A stretch of 20,922 bases of DNA from JAQGMJ01 sp036271855 (GTDB taxonomy: Bacteria > Pseudomonadota > Gammaproteobacteria > Burkholderiales > JAEUOS01). The stretch is taken from contig DATAZV010000492.1 of the NCBI GenBank assembly GCA_036271855.1, positions 1 through 20,922 on the forward strand, given 5' to 3'. Below are positions 8,138-16,162 of this stretch, piece after piece; position 1 is the first letter of the stretch; each line of letters starts with the position of its first letter. The position numbers and the translations under genes were made by a program. The notes under the pieces were generated by a model. That model worked only from the letters and a program-made list of their open reading frames with translations. It had not been told where the DNA came from and searched no databases.

Positions 8138-9576
8138 TACTTGGCGCCGACCTTGGGCAGGCCTTCCCAGCCGCCGCCCAGGGCCTTGACCAGGAACACC
8201 GAGGTGGCAAAGCGCTGGCCCAGCAACTGCGCGGCCTGGCGCTCGTTGGACAACAGCAACTGCTGCGCGGTGATGACGTCGAGGTAGGTGGCGACGCCGC
8301 CTTCGTAGCGCGCGGTCGCCACGTCGAGCACCTTGCGCGAACTGGCAATCGCCGCCTGCGACTGGTTGTAGGCGCGCTCCAGCGAGGCCAGGCCGGTGAT
8401 GCCGTCTTCGACTTCCTGCATCGCGGTGAGCACCACGCGCCGGTAGTTGGCGACCGTGATGTCGTAGCCGGCCTTGGCGGCCACCGAGTTGGCGCGGATG
8501 CGGCCGCCGTCGAAAATCGGCTGCACCAGCGCGCCCCCCAGCGACCAGATGAACGCCGGCGTGCTGAACAGGGTGGTCAGCTTGTTGCTCTCGTTGCCGT
8601 ACAGGCCGCCCAGGTTGAAGCTCGGATAAAACGCCGCCTCGGCAACCCCGACCTGCGCATTGGCCGCGGCCATCGCCCGCTCCGCCGAAGCGACATCGGG
8701 GCGGCGCTCCAGCACGTCGGAGGGCACCCCGAGCGGAACCGCCGGCGGCGTGACAGCCGTCAGCCCCACCGGGTCGAGCTTGAACAAGGGCGGCGGCACC
8801 CCGGAAAGCGCCGCGATGGCGTGCTCGAACTGCGCGCGCTGGCGCCGCAGCACGTCGATCTGGGTCAGGGTGCTGTCGAGCAAGGCCTGTTGTTGCGCCA
8901 CGTCCAGCCCGGAGGCGGCGCCGAGGTCGTGGCGTGAAGTCGCCAGATCGAGCGAGGCCTTTTGCAGGTCGATCGAGCGCGTCACCACGTCGAGTTCGAC
9001 GTCGGTCTCGCGCAGGTTGAAATAATTGGTCGCCAGGTCGGCGGTGAGGAACAGGCGCACGTTCTCCAGGTCGACGCTGACCTGCTGCGCGGTGGCGGCA
9101 GCGCCTTCGACGGTGCGCTGGATCCGGCCCGCGAGGTCAACCTCGTAGCTGACGGTGCCGCCGACCACAAAGTCGTTCTGGGTGGTGGTGAAATTGGGCG
9201 CAATGTTGTTGGTCAGCGGGCGCAGCGCGGAAATGCGCGCGCGGGTGTCGCGCACGGTGGCGCCGATCTGCGGATAGCGGGCGGCGCCGGCAGCGTCGAG
9301 CGCGGCGCGCGCCTGCGCCACGCGCGCATTGGCCGCGGCCAGCGTGGGACTGTTGGCCAGGGCCTGTTCTTCCAGGCCGTTGAGCACCGGGTCGTTGAAG
9401 CGCTGCCACCACGGCCCCTTGGGCGCATCGTCGCTGGGGGTGCTGACGCGCCACGGCGCCTCCAGTTTCCAGTCCACCGGCATCGCCACCTCGGGCCGCT
9501 TGTAGTTCGGCCCAGCGGCGCAGCCCGCCAGCAGCGCCACGCACAGGCCGGCGCTCAGGCGAAGCAGGCGGGTCAC
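8137..9576 (-). CDS. RND outer-membrane channel lipoprotein (NodT/OprM family), pump 2
   Basis: This is the outer-membrane factor of the second tripartite pump. It has 479 residues, a signal peptide with lipobox LLAGC (Cys at about residue 19), then AAGPNYKRP, the family signature. The mid-protein repeat LERRPDVASAERAMAAANAQVGVAEAAFYP and the late repeat RYEGGVATYLDVITAQQ mark the duplicated OEP domain. The start is a GTG whose first bases overlap the adaptor stop (GTGA, 9573-9576), with AAGGA a short distance upstream, so it is coupled to the adaptor. It is the last gene of its operon and converges on the TetR gene of pump 1 with an 18-bp gap. It resembles the first channel but is clearly diverged, so the two are paralogues rather than a recent duplication. 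Confidence 0.95.
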   Translation of the reverse strand: MTRLLRLSAGLCVALLAGCAAGPNYKRPEVAMPVDWKLEAPWRVSTPSDDAPKGPWWQRFNDPVLNGLEEQALANSPTLAAANARVAQARAALDAAGAARYPQIGATVRDTRARISALRPLTNNIAPNFTTTQNDFVVGGTVSYEVDLAGRIQRTVEGAAATAQQVSVDLENVRLFLTADLATNYFNLRETDVELDVVTRSIDLQKASLDLATSRHDLGAASGLDVAQQQALLDSTLTQIDVLRRQRAQFEHAIAALSGVPPPLFKLDPVGLTAVTPPAVPLGVPSDVLERRPDVASAERAMAAANAQVGVAEAAFYPSFNLGGLYGNESNKLTTLFSTPAFIWSLGGALVQPIFDGGRIRANSVAAKAGYDITVANYRRVVLTAMQEVEDGITGLASLERAYNQSQAAIASSRKVLDVATARYEGGVATYLDVITAQQLLLSNERQAAQLLGQRFATSVFLVKALGGGWEGLPKVGAK

Positions 9577-10811
9577 GGCTTGTCCTTGCCCGCAGCCGCG
9601 GGTTTGGCGCCGGCGGGCGGTTCGGCGGCGATGGCCACCTGGTCGCCGTCGGCCATCGAGTCCGGCGGGTTGAGCACCAGCTTCTCCTGCCCGGTGATGC
9701 CGGTCAGCACTTCCACGGTGTCGCCGTAGTTGCGTCCGACCTTGATCGTCTTCAGGCTGACCCGCCCGGCGCCGTCCACGGTGGCGATGCGCACGCCCTC
9801 GGCGCGGATCAGCAGGGCGTTGGTCGGAATCGAAAAGCCCTTGCCGGCCAGCAGCGGCAGCTTGACCTGCACATAGGCGCCGGGCAGCAGCGTGCCGTCC
9901 GGGTTGGGCAGGGTGATTTCAACCTGCATGGTGCGCGAGGTGGTGTCGATAGCCGCGGCGGTGCGCGCGATCTTGCCCTTGAAGCCCTGGCCCGCAAGCT
10001 CCGACTGGCCGACCACCACTTCCTGGCCCTCTTTTACCAATTGCGCGTAACTCTGCGGCACATTGACGTAGACACGCAGGGGGTCGGTCTGGGTCAGCAC
10101 GAACATGACGCGGCCGGCACCGGCGTCGATCAGGTCGCCGGTGTCGACGTTGCGCCGGGTGATGACGCCGGCAAAGGGCGCGGTCACCCGTTTGAAACCC
10201 TCGAGCTGCTTCAGGCGGCCGACATTGGCGTCCGCCGCGGCGAGGTTGGAGCGCGCCTGCGCATCGTTGCTGCGGCGCTCGTCGAGCTCCTGCTGCGATA
10301 CCGCGTCTTTCTTGCGCAGGGCCTCCCAGCGCTCCATGGTGCTCTTGGCCAGGGACAGGCTGGAAGAGGCCTGGTCACGCGCGGCCACTGCCTGGGTCAG
10401 CTGCTGGTCGATTTCCGGGGTCTCGATTTCCGCCAGCAGTTCGCCCTTCTCGACCCGGCTGCCGATGTCTTTGTACCACTTCTTCACGTAGCCGCTGGCG
10501 CGGGCGGCGATCGGCGATTGCACGTAGCCCTGCAAGGTGCCGGGCAGCGACAGGTTCTGGCCGGCGTCGCTGCTTTTGGGCAGGGCGACGCGCACATACT
10601 GCCTGGCGTGCTCGACGGTGCCGGCCTCCAGCGCGCGGGCGTTGCTGATGCGGCTGAAGATGGTGCGGCCCGCCCCCACGGCCAGTACCACCACGACCGC
10701 GAAGACCAGCATGCGGGCGCGGCGCATCGCCTGTTTTCGCTTGACCAGTTCATGGGGATCCACATTCTCCAGCGAATGGATACCCAGCTCGGAATGACGT
10801 TGCTCGGACAT
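9573..10811 (-). CDS. RND efflux periplasmic adaptor, membrane-anchored, pump 2
   Basis: This is the periplasmic membrane-fusion protein of the second pump, 412 residues from the ATG at 10811. The frame is open upstream inside the pump gene, but a perfect AGGAGG (10821-10826 on the - strand) sits nine bases before this ATG and fixes the start. Unlike the first adaptor it has no lipobox. A hydrophilic N-terminus of about 30 residues leads into one uncleaved TM segment (about 34-48, LVFAVVVVLAVGAG). The lipoyl half-motifs (SGYVKKWYKDIGSRVEKGELL; APFAGVITRRNVDTGDLI) flank a coiled-coil hairpin at about residues 133-202. The pump stop is four bases upstream, and the channel gene overlaps its end by four bases. 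The C-terminus is Pro/Ala/Lys-rich. Confidence 0.95.
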   Translation of the reverse strand: MSEQRHSELGIHSLENVDPHELVKRKQAMRRARMLVFAVVVVLAVGAGRTIFSRISNARALEAGTVEHARQYVRVALPKSSDAGQNLSLPGTLQGYVQSPIAARASGYVKKWYKDIGSRVEKGELLAEIETPEIDQQLTQAVAARDQASSSLSLAKSTMERWEALRKKDAVSQQELDERRSNDAQARSNLAAADANVGRLKQLEGFKRVTAPFAGVITRRNVDTGDLIDAGAGRVMFVLTQTDPLRVYVNVPQSYAQLVKEGQEVVVGQSELAGQGFKGKIARTAAAIDTTSRTMQVEITLPNPDGTLLPGAYVQVKLPLLAGKGFSIPTNALLIRAEGVRIATVDGAGRVSLKTIKVGRNYGDTVEVLTGITGQEKLVLNPPDSMADGDQVAIAAEPPAGAKPAAAGKDKP

Positions 10812-10815
10812 TGCT

Positions 10816-13800
10816 TCAAGCCTCCTGATGCATGACACCGCCGGGAGGCTGGTGCTGCGCGGCGTGTGCCCGTGCCCCGTGGCGCCGTGCCAGGCGCTGG
10901 TGGACACCGGCATACACGACCGGAACAAAGAATAGGGTGGAAACGGTGGCGAACAGCAGGCCGCCGATGACGGCGCGGCCCAGCGGCGCATTCTGCTCGG
11001 CGCCCTCGCCCAGGCCCAGGGCCATGGGAATCATGCCGATGATCATCGCTAGCGCGGTCATCAGCACCGGGCGGATGCGGGTGGCGCCGCCTTCCAGCGC
11101 CGCGGCCAGCGGCGGCACCCCGGCTTCGGAGCGCTCGCGCGCGAAGGCCACCAGCAAGATGCTGTTGGCGGTGGCCACGCCCATGGTCATGATGGCACCG
11201 GTGAGCGCCGGCACCGACAGCGTGGTGCCGGTGATGAACAGCATCCAGGCGATGCCGGCCAGCGCCGCCGGCAGGGCGGCGATGATGATGGCGGCGTCGA
11301 TCCAGGACTGGAAGTTGACCACGATCAGCAGGTAGACCAGCACGATGGCCATCCCCAAGCCGACCAGCAGGCCGATGAAGGAGGCCTGCATGGTCTGCAC
11401 CTGGCCGCGCATCACCACGTTGCTGCCGCGCGGCAGCTTCGGCTTGATCGCGTCGATCTTCTCCTGCACCTGGTTCGCCACGTTGGCCAGGTCGGTGCCC
11501 TGCACGCTGACAAAGGCGTCGATCGACGGCAGGATGTTGTAATGGGTCACCACCGCCAGGCTGGTGCTGGGCCGCGCTTCCACCAGATTGCCGAGCAGTT
11601 GCGGCGGGCTGGTGCCGGGCCCGCCGGCGCCTGCGGACGACCCCACCGGGGTATTGAGCAGGGCGTCCAGCGTGTCGACGCTGTATTGCGGCGTCTGTAC
11701 CGCGATGTTGTAGACCACGCCGTTTTGCGGATTGAGCCAGAACGCGGGAGCCGTCTGCGAGCTGCCCGACAGGCTCACCAGCACGTTCTGCCCGACGTTG
11801 GCGGCCGTCAGGCCCACCTGCTGCAGCCGGGTGCGGTCCATCTGCAGATCGACGGCGGGGTTGTCCAGGCGTTGACGGACGTGGACATCGACGGCGCCCG
11901 GGATCTGCCGGATCGACTTCACCAGATCGGCGGCGAGGGCGGCATTTTGCGCCAGGGCGTTGCCGGTGAATTGCACGTCGATCGCCGCCGGCAGGCCGAA
12001 GTTGAGGATCTGCGTGACGATGTCGGCCGGCTGGAAAAAAAACTCGACGCCGGGAAAGCGCTTCGGCAGCTCATTGCGCAGCATCGAGACCAGCTGCTCG
12101 GTGGGCCGGTGGTCCTCGTGCAGCGAGATCAGGATTTCGCCGTCCAGCGAGCCGAAGGTGCCGCCGTTGCTGTAGGAAAGGTTGATGCCCGAGTTCGGCA
12201 CCCCGAGGTTGTCGAGCACGGTTTCCAGCTCATCGCCGGGCACCAGGGCGCGGATCGCGGTTTCCACCGCGTCGGCCACGCGCGCGGTTTCCTCGATGCG
12301 GGTACCGGTGGGGGTGCGGAAATGCAGGCGGATCTGCCCGGCATCGACACTCGGGAAAAAGTCGCGGCCCAGCACCGGGAACAGCAGGCAGGACAGCACG
12401 CAGAAGCCGAGGAACATGCCGGCAAAGGTCTTGCGCTTGGCCAGCAGGGAGGAAAGGGTCAGGGTGTAGGCGCGGCGCACGCGCTCGAATTGCTGGTCGA
12501 AGCTCTTGTAGAGGCGCTGCAGCAGGTTCGGCTTGGCCTGCGCCGCCTCGCCATGCACCTGCCCCTTCATCAGCAGCATCACCAGGGTCGGCACCAGGGT
12601 ACGCGACAGGAAGTAGGAGGCGATCATCGCGAACACCACCGCCTCGGCCAGCGGCACGAACAGGAAGCGCGCCACCCCGGAGAGGAAGAACATCGGCACG
12701 AACACGATGCAGATGCACAGGGTGGAGACGAAGGCGGCGACGCCGATCTCGCCGGCGCCGACGTCGATGGCATCGTTCAGCGGCTTGCCCATGTGGATAT
12801 GGCGCTCGATGTTTTCGATCGTCACGATCGCCTGGTCGACCAGGATGCCCACCGACAGCGCCAGGCCGCCGAGGGTCATCAGGTTCAGGGTTTCGCCCAG
12901 GGCCTTGAGCACCAGGATCGCCGCCAGGATCGACAGCGGAATGGTCAGCGCGATGATCAGGGTGCTGCGCCAGTTGCCGAGAAACAGCAGCACCATCATC
13001 GCCGTCAGGCCGGCGGCGATCAGCGCTTCGATCACCACCCCGCGGATCGCCGCGACCACGAACACCGACTGGTCGAACAGCGGCGTCACCTTGATGTCGG
13101 CAGGCATGATCTGCGTCGCCCTGGGCAGGATGGCGCGCAGGTTGTTGACGATGTCGACGGTGGAGGCGCCGCCGTTTTTCAGGATCGACAGCAGCACGCC
13201 GCGGGCGCCGTCCTGGCGCACGATGTTGGTCTGCGGCGAAAAGCCGTCACGCACCTGGGCGACATCGCGCAGATAGGTGGTGGCGCCGCCGGAGGTTCGC
13301 ACCGGCAGGTCGTTCAGGCCGGTCAGCACGTCGGGCGAGCCGTTCATCTTGACGCTGTATTCGGTCCGGCCGAACTTCGCCGTGCCGGAGGGCAGGATCA
13401 GGTTCTGCGTATTGACCGCGTTGACCACGTCGGCCGGCGACAGGCCGCGCGCCTGCAGCGCCGGCGGATCGAGGTCGACCGAGATCAGGCGGATCTTGCC
13501 GCCATAGGGAAACGGGATGGCGACGCCGGGAATGGTGATCAGTTGCGGGCGCAGCTGGTTGACCGCCGCGTCAAAGACCGCGTTTTCCGGCAGCGTCGGG
13601 CTCGACATCGCCAGCTGGATCACCGGAATCGAGGAAGCCGAGTACTTGATCACCAGCGGCGGCGTGATGCCCGGCGGCAGCTGGCGCACCTGGGTTTGCA
13701 TCGAGGCCACGGTCTGGGCGATCGCGGTCTGGATGTTGGCCGTCGGCTGGAAGAATACCTTGATCACGGTGGTGCCCAACAGGGAAGTCGACTCGATATG

Positions 13801-14037
13801 CTCGATGTCGGACACCGTGGTGGTCAGGCCGCGCTCGCTCGAACCGGCGATGCGCTGGCCCATTTCCTGGGCCGGCAGGCCGTTGTAATTCCAGATGATG
13901 GAAATCACCGGGATGTTGATCTCGGGAAAGATGTCGGTCGCCATGTTGAGCAAGGCGAACGGCGTTGCCAGAACAATCAACATCGCCATCACAATGAATG
14001 TGTATGGGCGACGCAGGGCCAGCTGGACCATGTTCAT
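10816..14037 (-). CDS. RND efflux pump of a non-AcrB branch, altered proton-relay residues
   Basis: This is an inner-membrane RND pump of 1073 residues. TM1 follows MNMVQLALRRPYTFIVMAML, and LNMATDIFPEINIPVISIIW is typical of a large HAE-like branch common in Proteobacteria whose substrates are mostly unknown. Two relay positions differ from AcrB. TM4 reads GILVDQAIVTIENIERH, so the first Asp (D401) is kept but the second is Gln (Q402). TM10 reads GVATANSILLVAFA, with Ala (A957) where AcrB has its relay Lys. The frame and both duplicated halves are complete with no stop or frameshift, so the gene appears intact. It is the first gene of a pump-adaptor-channel operon. The start at 14037 is preceded by GGAGCGGAAG; an ATG two codons later is possible. 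Confidence 0.95.
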   Translation of the reverse strand: MNMVQLALRRPYTFIVMAMLIVLATPFALLNMATDIFPEINIPVISIIWNYNGLPAQEMGQRIAGSSERGLTTTVSDIEHIESTSLLGTTVIKVFFQPTANIQTAIAQTVASMQTQVRQLPPGITPPLVIKYSASSIPVIQLAMSSPTLPENAVFDAAVNQLRPQLITIPGVAIPFPYGGKIRLISVDLDPPALQARGLSPADVVNAVNTQNLILPSGTAKFGRTEYSVKMNGSPDVLTGLNDLPVRTSGGATTYLRDVAQVRDGFSPQTNIVRQDGARGVLLSILKNGGASTVDIVNNLRAILPRATQIMPADIKVTPLFDQSVFVVAAIRGVVIEALIAAGLTAMMVLLFLGNWRSTLIIALTIPLSILAAILVLKALGETLNLMTLGGLALSVGILVDQAIVTIENIERHIHMGKPLNDAIDVGAGEIGVAAFVSTLCICIVFVPMFFLSGVARFLFVPLAEAVVFAMIASYFLSRTLVPTLVMLLMKGQVHGEAAQAKPNLLQRLYKSFDQQFERVRRAYTLTLSSLLAKRKTFAGMFLGFCVLSCLLFPVLGRDFFPSVDAGQIRLHFRTPTGTRIEETARVADAVETAIRALVPGDELETVLDNLGVPNSGINLSYSNGGTFGSLDGEILISLHEDHRPTEQLVSMLRNELPKRFPGVEFFFQPADIVTQILNFGLPAAIDVQFTGNALAQNAALAADLVKSIRQIPGAVDVHVRQRLDNPAVDLQMDRTRLQQVGLTAANVGQNVLVSLSGSSQTAPAFWLNPQNGVVYNIAVQTPQYSVDTLDALLNTPVGSSAGAGGPGTSPPQLLGNLVEARPSTSLAVVTHYNILPSIDAFVSVQGTDLANVANQVQEKIDAIKPKLPRGSNVVMRGQVQTMQASFIGLLVGLGMAIVLVYLLIVVNFQSWIDAAIIIAALPAALAGIAWMLFITGTTLSVPALTGAIMTMGVATANSILLVAFARERSEAGVPPLAAALEGGATRIRPVLMTALAMIIGMIPMALGLGEGAEQNAPLGRAVIGGLLFATVSTLFFVPVVYAGVHQRLARRHGARAHAAQHQPPGGVMHQEA
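10821..10826 (-). promoter_or_regulatory. Strong ribosome binding site that decides the pump 2 adaptor start
   Basis: On the - strand this reads AGGAGG, a full anti-16S match, nine bases before the ATG at 10811 and inside the last codons of the upstream pump gene. It excludes the 60-residue longer reading that begins at 10991. Confidence 0.85.
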
Positions 14038-14118
14038 GGCTTACTTCCGCTCCGGAACGACAGATTCAATCAATAGCAAGGACATCGGCAAATTCCACCA
14101 AAACCAGCGACGGTACAC

Positions 14119-14141
14119 GATCACCCCACCCGGCTGTGATC
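14119..14141. repeat. Inverted repeat GATCAC-N11-GTGATC, possible operator upstream of pump 2
   Basis: Perfect 6-base arms at 14119-14124 and 14136-14141 flank an 11-base spacer, centred about 93 bases upstream of the pump 2 start. The size and place fit a regulator site, but short dyads arise by chance and no promoter boxes were recognised beside it. Confidence 0.3.
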
Positions 14142-14412
14142 AAACACCGCAAAAACAACACGCGCCCGCAGCAGGCAGCGCATAAGCAAAACCCGGGTGT
14201 TCGCCGCTCCTTTGGCCTGTGCTTCGCATGGATTGCAGCAAAACTACCGGGCAAACGTGGCGAATCGCAATTTGTGGCGCGTTTTACGACAATACCCGTG
14301 GCAAGCATTCCCAACGCGCGAGTTACAGGCGAAGTAAGGCAGACATAGCCGCGCTAACTATATCAAACTCGCGGGCCGGGAAAAATTACCAAATATTCAC
14401 CCACTTGCCGGT

Positions 14413-14434
14413 ATTTTCCGGGAATACGGAAAAT
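14413..14434. repeat. Inverted repeat ATTTTCCG-N6-CGGAAAAT
   Basis: Perfect 8-base arms (14413-14420 and 14427-14434) with a 6-base spacer lie in an A+T-rich patch of an otherwise GC-rich region. A related, degenerate copy of the right half (CCGGAATCCGGAAATC, 14449-14464) begins 30 bases further on. The 22-bp dyad with a nearby repeat looks more like a protein-binding site than a terminator; neither side has a T run. Confidence 0.45.
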
Positions 14435-14597
14435 CGGCCCGGCACGCTCCGGAATCCGGAAATCATGACAAGACCATGGCTCAGGCAAGAAAAACGGACT
14501 GCGGATATCCGTAAGGAATTGCGCAGGGCGGACCTGGCGGCTTCATGGCAAGCCGTTGGGCGATCATGGACGGGCCTGGCGTTCCGCGCGCGCAGGA

Positions 14598-14616
14598 ATT
14601 GGCGGGCGGCGCCAAT
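14598..14616 (-). terminator. Weak hairpin after the kinase-like gene
   Basis: Arms ATTGGCG and CGCCAAT (7 bp, 5-base loop) lie 48 bases beyond the kinase-like gene stop on the - strand. The position suits a transcription end, but only TTCC follows instead of a T run, so it may be rho-dependent or not a terminator. Confidence 0.3.
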
Positions 14617-14663
14617 GGCACGCGGACTTCACTGTCGCCGCGGGCGCCAGCCGGCGAAGTGCG

Positions 14664-15452
14664 CTATAGCTGCGAAGGCAGGCGAACGGTCAGGCTGACC
14701 CCTTGAGCTTCGTCCGCCTCCCCGGCGTCCGACTCCCCGGCGTCGATTGAACCCCCAAGAAAGCGTGCCGTGCCCTGTGCGATGGCAAAGGAAAAAGCCG
14801 CTCCCGCGCCATTGGGCTTCGCCCCTTCGCCGCCCTGGGTGTATTGCAGGATGGCGGCAATGCCTGCTGCCGGCAGCAGGGAGCGTTCCAGGACCACCTG
14901 CACCACGCAGCCCGCCGGCTCCGCGGCCGGCGCCGGCGCGAAAACCACGCTTAGCCGGCTGTTCTTGGCGGCAAATTTGAGCGCCCCCGCAAGACTTTGG
15001 CGCAACAGCGCGGCAACCATCGCCGCATCCGAAACAAGAACCACCGCGGGCGCCGGCGACGAGCACTCCAGGTCGACGCCCTTGGCGCGCGCCTCGACCT
15101 CCAGCGCCTTCAGGGCGGCGGCCAGTGTCTGCCCGATATCGACGTTGCCGATTTCCAGATTCGTTTCCGCGGTGTGGATGGCGGCGATCTGCGCTAGGCC
15201 ATCGGCCAGCGCCGCCTGCTGCGCCACCGCAGACTGCAAGCCCTTGAAAGCCCGCTCACGCGTTGCCTCGGGCAGCGCCTGTCCCGCCTGCAGCACCTGC
15301 AGCCAGCCGGCCATGGTGTTGAGGGGAGTGCGCAAATCGTGCGCCGCCGTGCCGATGAGCATGACCGCTGCGCGCAGTTGACGACGCGCCAGATCTCCGG
15401 GGCGCGCAGGGTCCGGCGCGGCGGCTTCCGCGTCACTCGAATCGGATGTCAT
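14664..15452 (-). CDS. Histidine-kinase-like protein with intact H box and degenerate ATP-binding domain
   Basis: The 262-residue protein has no TM segment or sensor domain. A HisKA-like dimerisation helix carries AAHDLRTPLNTMAGW with the phospho-acceptor His at 38. The C-terminal half (about 100-262) follows the HATPase layout but has lost key residues. The N-box region SDAAMVAALLRQSLAGALKF has Gly where the Mg-binding Asn should be (G156). The G1 box Asp-x-Gly-x-Gly is absent (around 186-200), and the G2 box is reduced to GAGAAFSFAIAQG before a normal FLGGSI. ATP binding therefore looks unlikely, while the His could still take or pass a phosphoryl group, as in ChpT- or Spo0B-like phosphotransferases. 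Stand-alone receivers and a sigma-54 response regulator lie nearby. A decoy or phosphatase role is also possible. Confidence 0.8.
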   Translation of the reverse strand: MTSDSSDAEAAAPDPARPGDLARRQLRAAVMLIGTAAHDLRTPLNTMAGWLQVLQAGQALPEATRERAFKGLQSAVAQQAALADGLAQIAAIHTAETNLEIGNVDIGQTLAAALKALEVEARAKGVDLECSSPAPAVVLVSDAAMVAALLRQSLAGALKFAAKNSRLSVVFAPAPAAEPAGCVVQVVLERSLLPAAGIAAILQYTQGGEGAKPNGAGAAFSFAIAQGTARFLGGSIDAGESDAGEADEAQGVSLTVRLPSQL

Positions 15453-15668
15453 CCGCGCCTCGCGCGCGCATCGATGCCGCCGATGGACCGTGGCGCCGCG
15501 CGGCAGGCCGGTGCGCAGGTTACTGCCATGAATGCACTCTGCGGCCGCGGCTGCTTATCCATCGCGGCTGGGCCAACAAGGCGGCATCGGGCGGGCATGT
15601 CTGCATAACATCTGGGGTCCTGGCCTGCGCCGTTGGCTGTTTGTCGTGATGCTGCGGGCCGGCTTTCG

Positions 15669-15696
15669 ATTCTAGCCTATCGGTTGTGCCGGCTAA
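15669..15696 (-). promoter_or_regulatory. Weak sigma-70 promoter candidate for the kinase-like gene
   Basis: On the - strand TTAGCC (15696-15691) is followed after 16 bases by TAGAAT (15674-15669, 5 of 6 matches to the -10 consensus). It would give a leader of about 210 bases. The -35 box is poor (3 of 6), so the site is tentative. Confidence 0.25.
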
Positions 15697-15710
15697 GTGG
15701 GGGGCGGTGT

Positions 15711-15725
15711 GCCGGCCGCGCCGGC
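15711..15725 (-). terminator. GC hairpin after the phasin-like frame
   Basis: GCCGGC-CGC-GCCGGC forms a 6-bp stem with a 3-base loop, starting six bases beyond the stop of the frame at 15731-16162. No T run follows on the - strand, so termination strength is uncertain. Confidence 0.3.
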
Positions 15726-15730
15726 CCCTC

Positions 15731-16162
15731 TTACAGTTCGATGTAGCGCTCCAGTGAGTCCGAGAATGCCGCCTGGGCGTATTGCAGGCTGTCGAGCAGG
15801 CCCGGCACCTGGGCCGTGACCGCGCCGCCCTGCCCGGCCAGGATGTCCGCGGTCTGCGGCAGGCCGGCCTCTGCGTTCACATGCAGGCGGGTTTCGAAGG
15901 AGGTTTCGTGGATCATTTGCATTTGCTGTATTTCCGGGAGCGAGAAGGACGACTGTCGCAAATGCGAGATTTGTGCCAGCGCCGCTGCGGCCTGCAATCC
16001 GGCGCGGAACCCCGGTTCAGCCAAGGATTTCGGCCGCTTGCGCAGGCAGGCTTTGCCGATGGGGTCGGTAACAACTGCAAGGACGCCATCGTCACCGCGG
16101 GGTTGAGGCGACCGCGAGAAGCTTCTTCCGGGCATGAAACCTGCGCGATATGAAACATACAA
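15731..16162 (-). pseudogene. Uncertain frame with a phasin-like C-terminal half; possible gene remnant
   Basis: The open frame could encode up to 143 residues (a TTG at 16162; an ATG at 16135 is alternative), but only the last 65 or so look like real coding sequence, with strongly GC-rich third positions. That part (from MQMIHETSFETRLHV to the end, LLDSLQYAQAAFSDSLERY) resembles in style the C-terminal helices of PHA-granule phasins, where a final segment of the type LxSLxxAxxAxxxxL is common. The N-terminal half has ordinary composition for non-coding DNA, and its start overlaps the start of the divergent Pro-rich gene at 16150. The helical core of a full phasin (around 180 residues) is missing. 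It may be a decayed phasin, a short unknown protein starting inside (ATG at about 15925), or not a gene. Identity is a guess. Confidence 0.3.

Larger units (their letters stand above)
14038..14663. other. 626-bp gene-free region upstream of pump 2
   Basis: This stretch separates the pump 2 start from the end of the kinase-like gene and should hold the pump 2 promoter on the - strand. I found no convincing -35/-10 pair and no -24/-12 element with correct spacing. It contains the dyads listed separately (14119-14141, 14413-14434, 14598-14616) and is richer in A and T than its neighbours, notably at 14340-14440. A + strand frame at 14219-14698 has no good ribosome site or recognisable domain and is not taken as a gene. 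Confidence 0.6.

Noticed and set aside
11542..14076. An 844-codon open frame on the + strand opposite the pump 2 gene
   Set aside because: It is a shadow frame of a GC-rich gene: it is rich in Arg, Gln, His and Gly with no domain, while the - strand frame is a complete RND pump.
14616..14630. TGGCACG resembling a sigma-54 -24 element
   Set aside because: No GC at the required -12 position, and it points into the 3' end of the kinase-like gene with no gene to serve.
14219..14698. A 159-codon + strand frame in the gap upstream of pump 2
   Set aside because: No credible ribosome site, no recognisable domain, coding-unlike composition, and it runs into the end of the kinase-like gene.
16130..16144. 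GGGCATG-AAAC-CTGC, a possible -24/-12 element before the Pro-rich gene
   Set aside because: Only 8 of 12 matches with a broken -12 box, and the implied start of transcription falls after the annotated ATG.
15782..16153. Overlapping + strand frames opposite the phasin-like frame
   Set aside because: Neither has a domain or ribosome site; their Cys/Arg-rich composition is typical of shadow frames.
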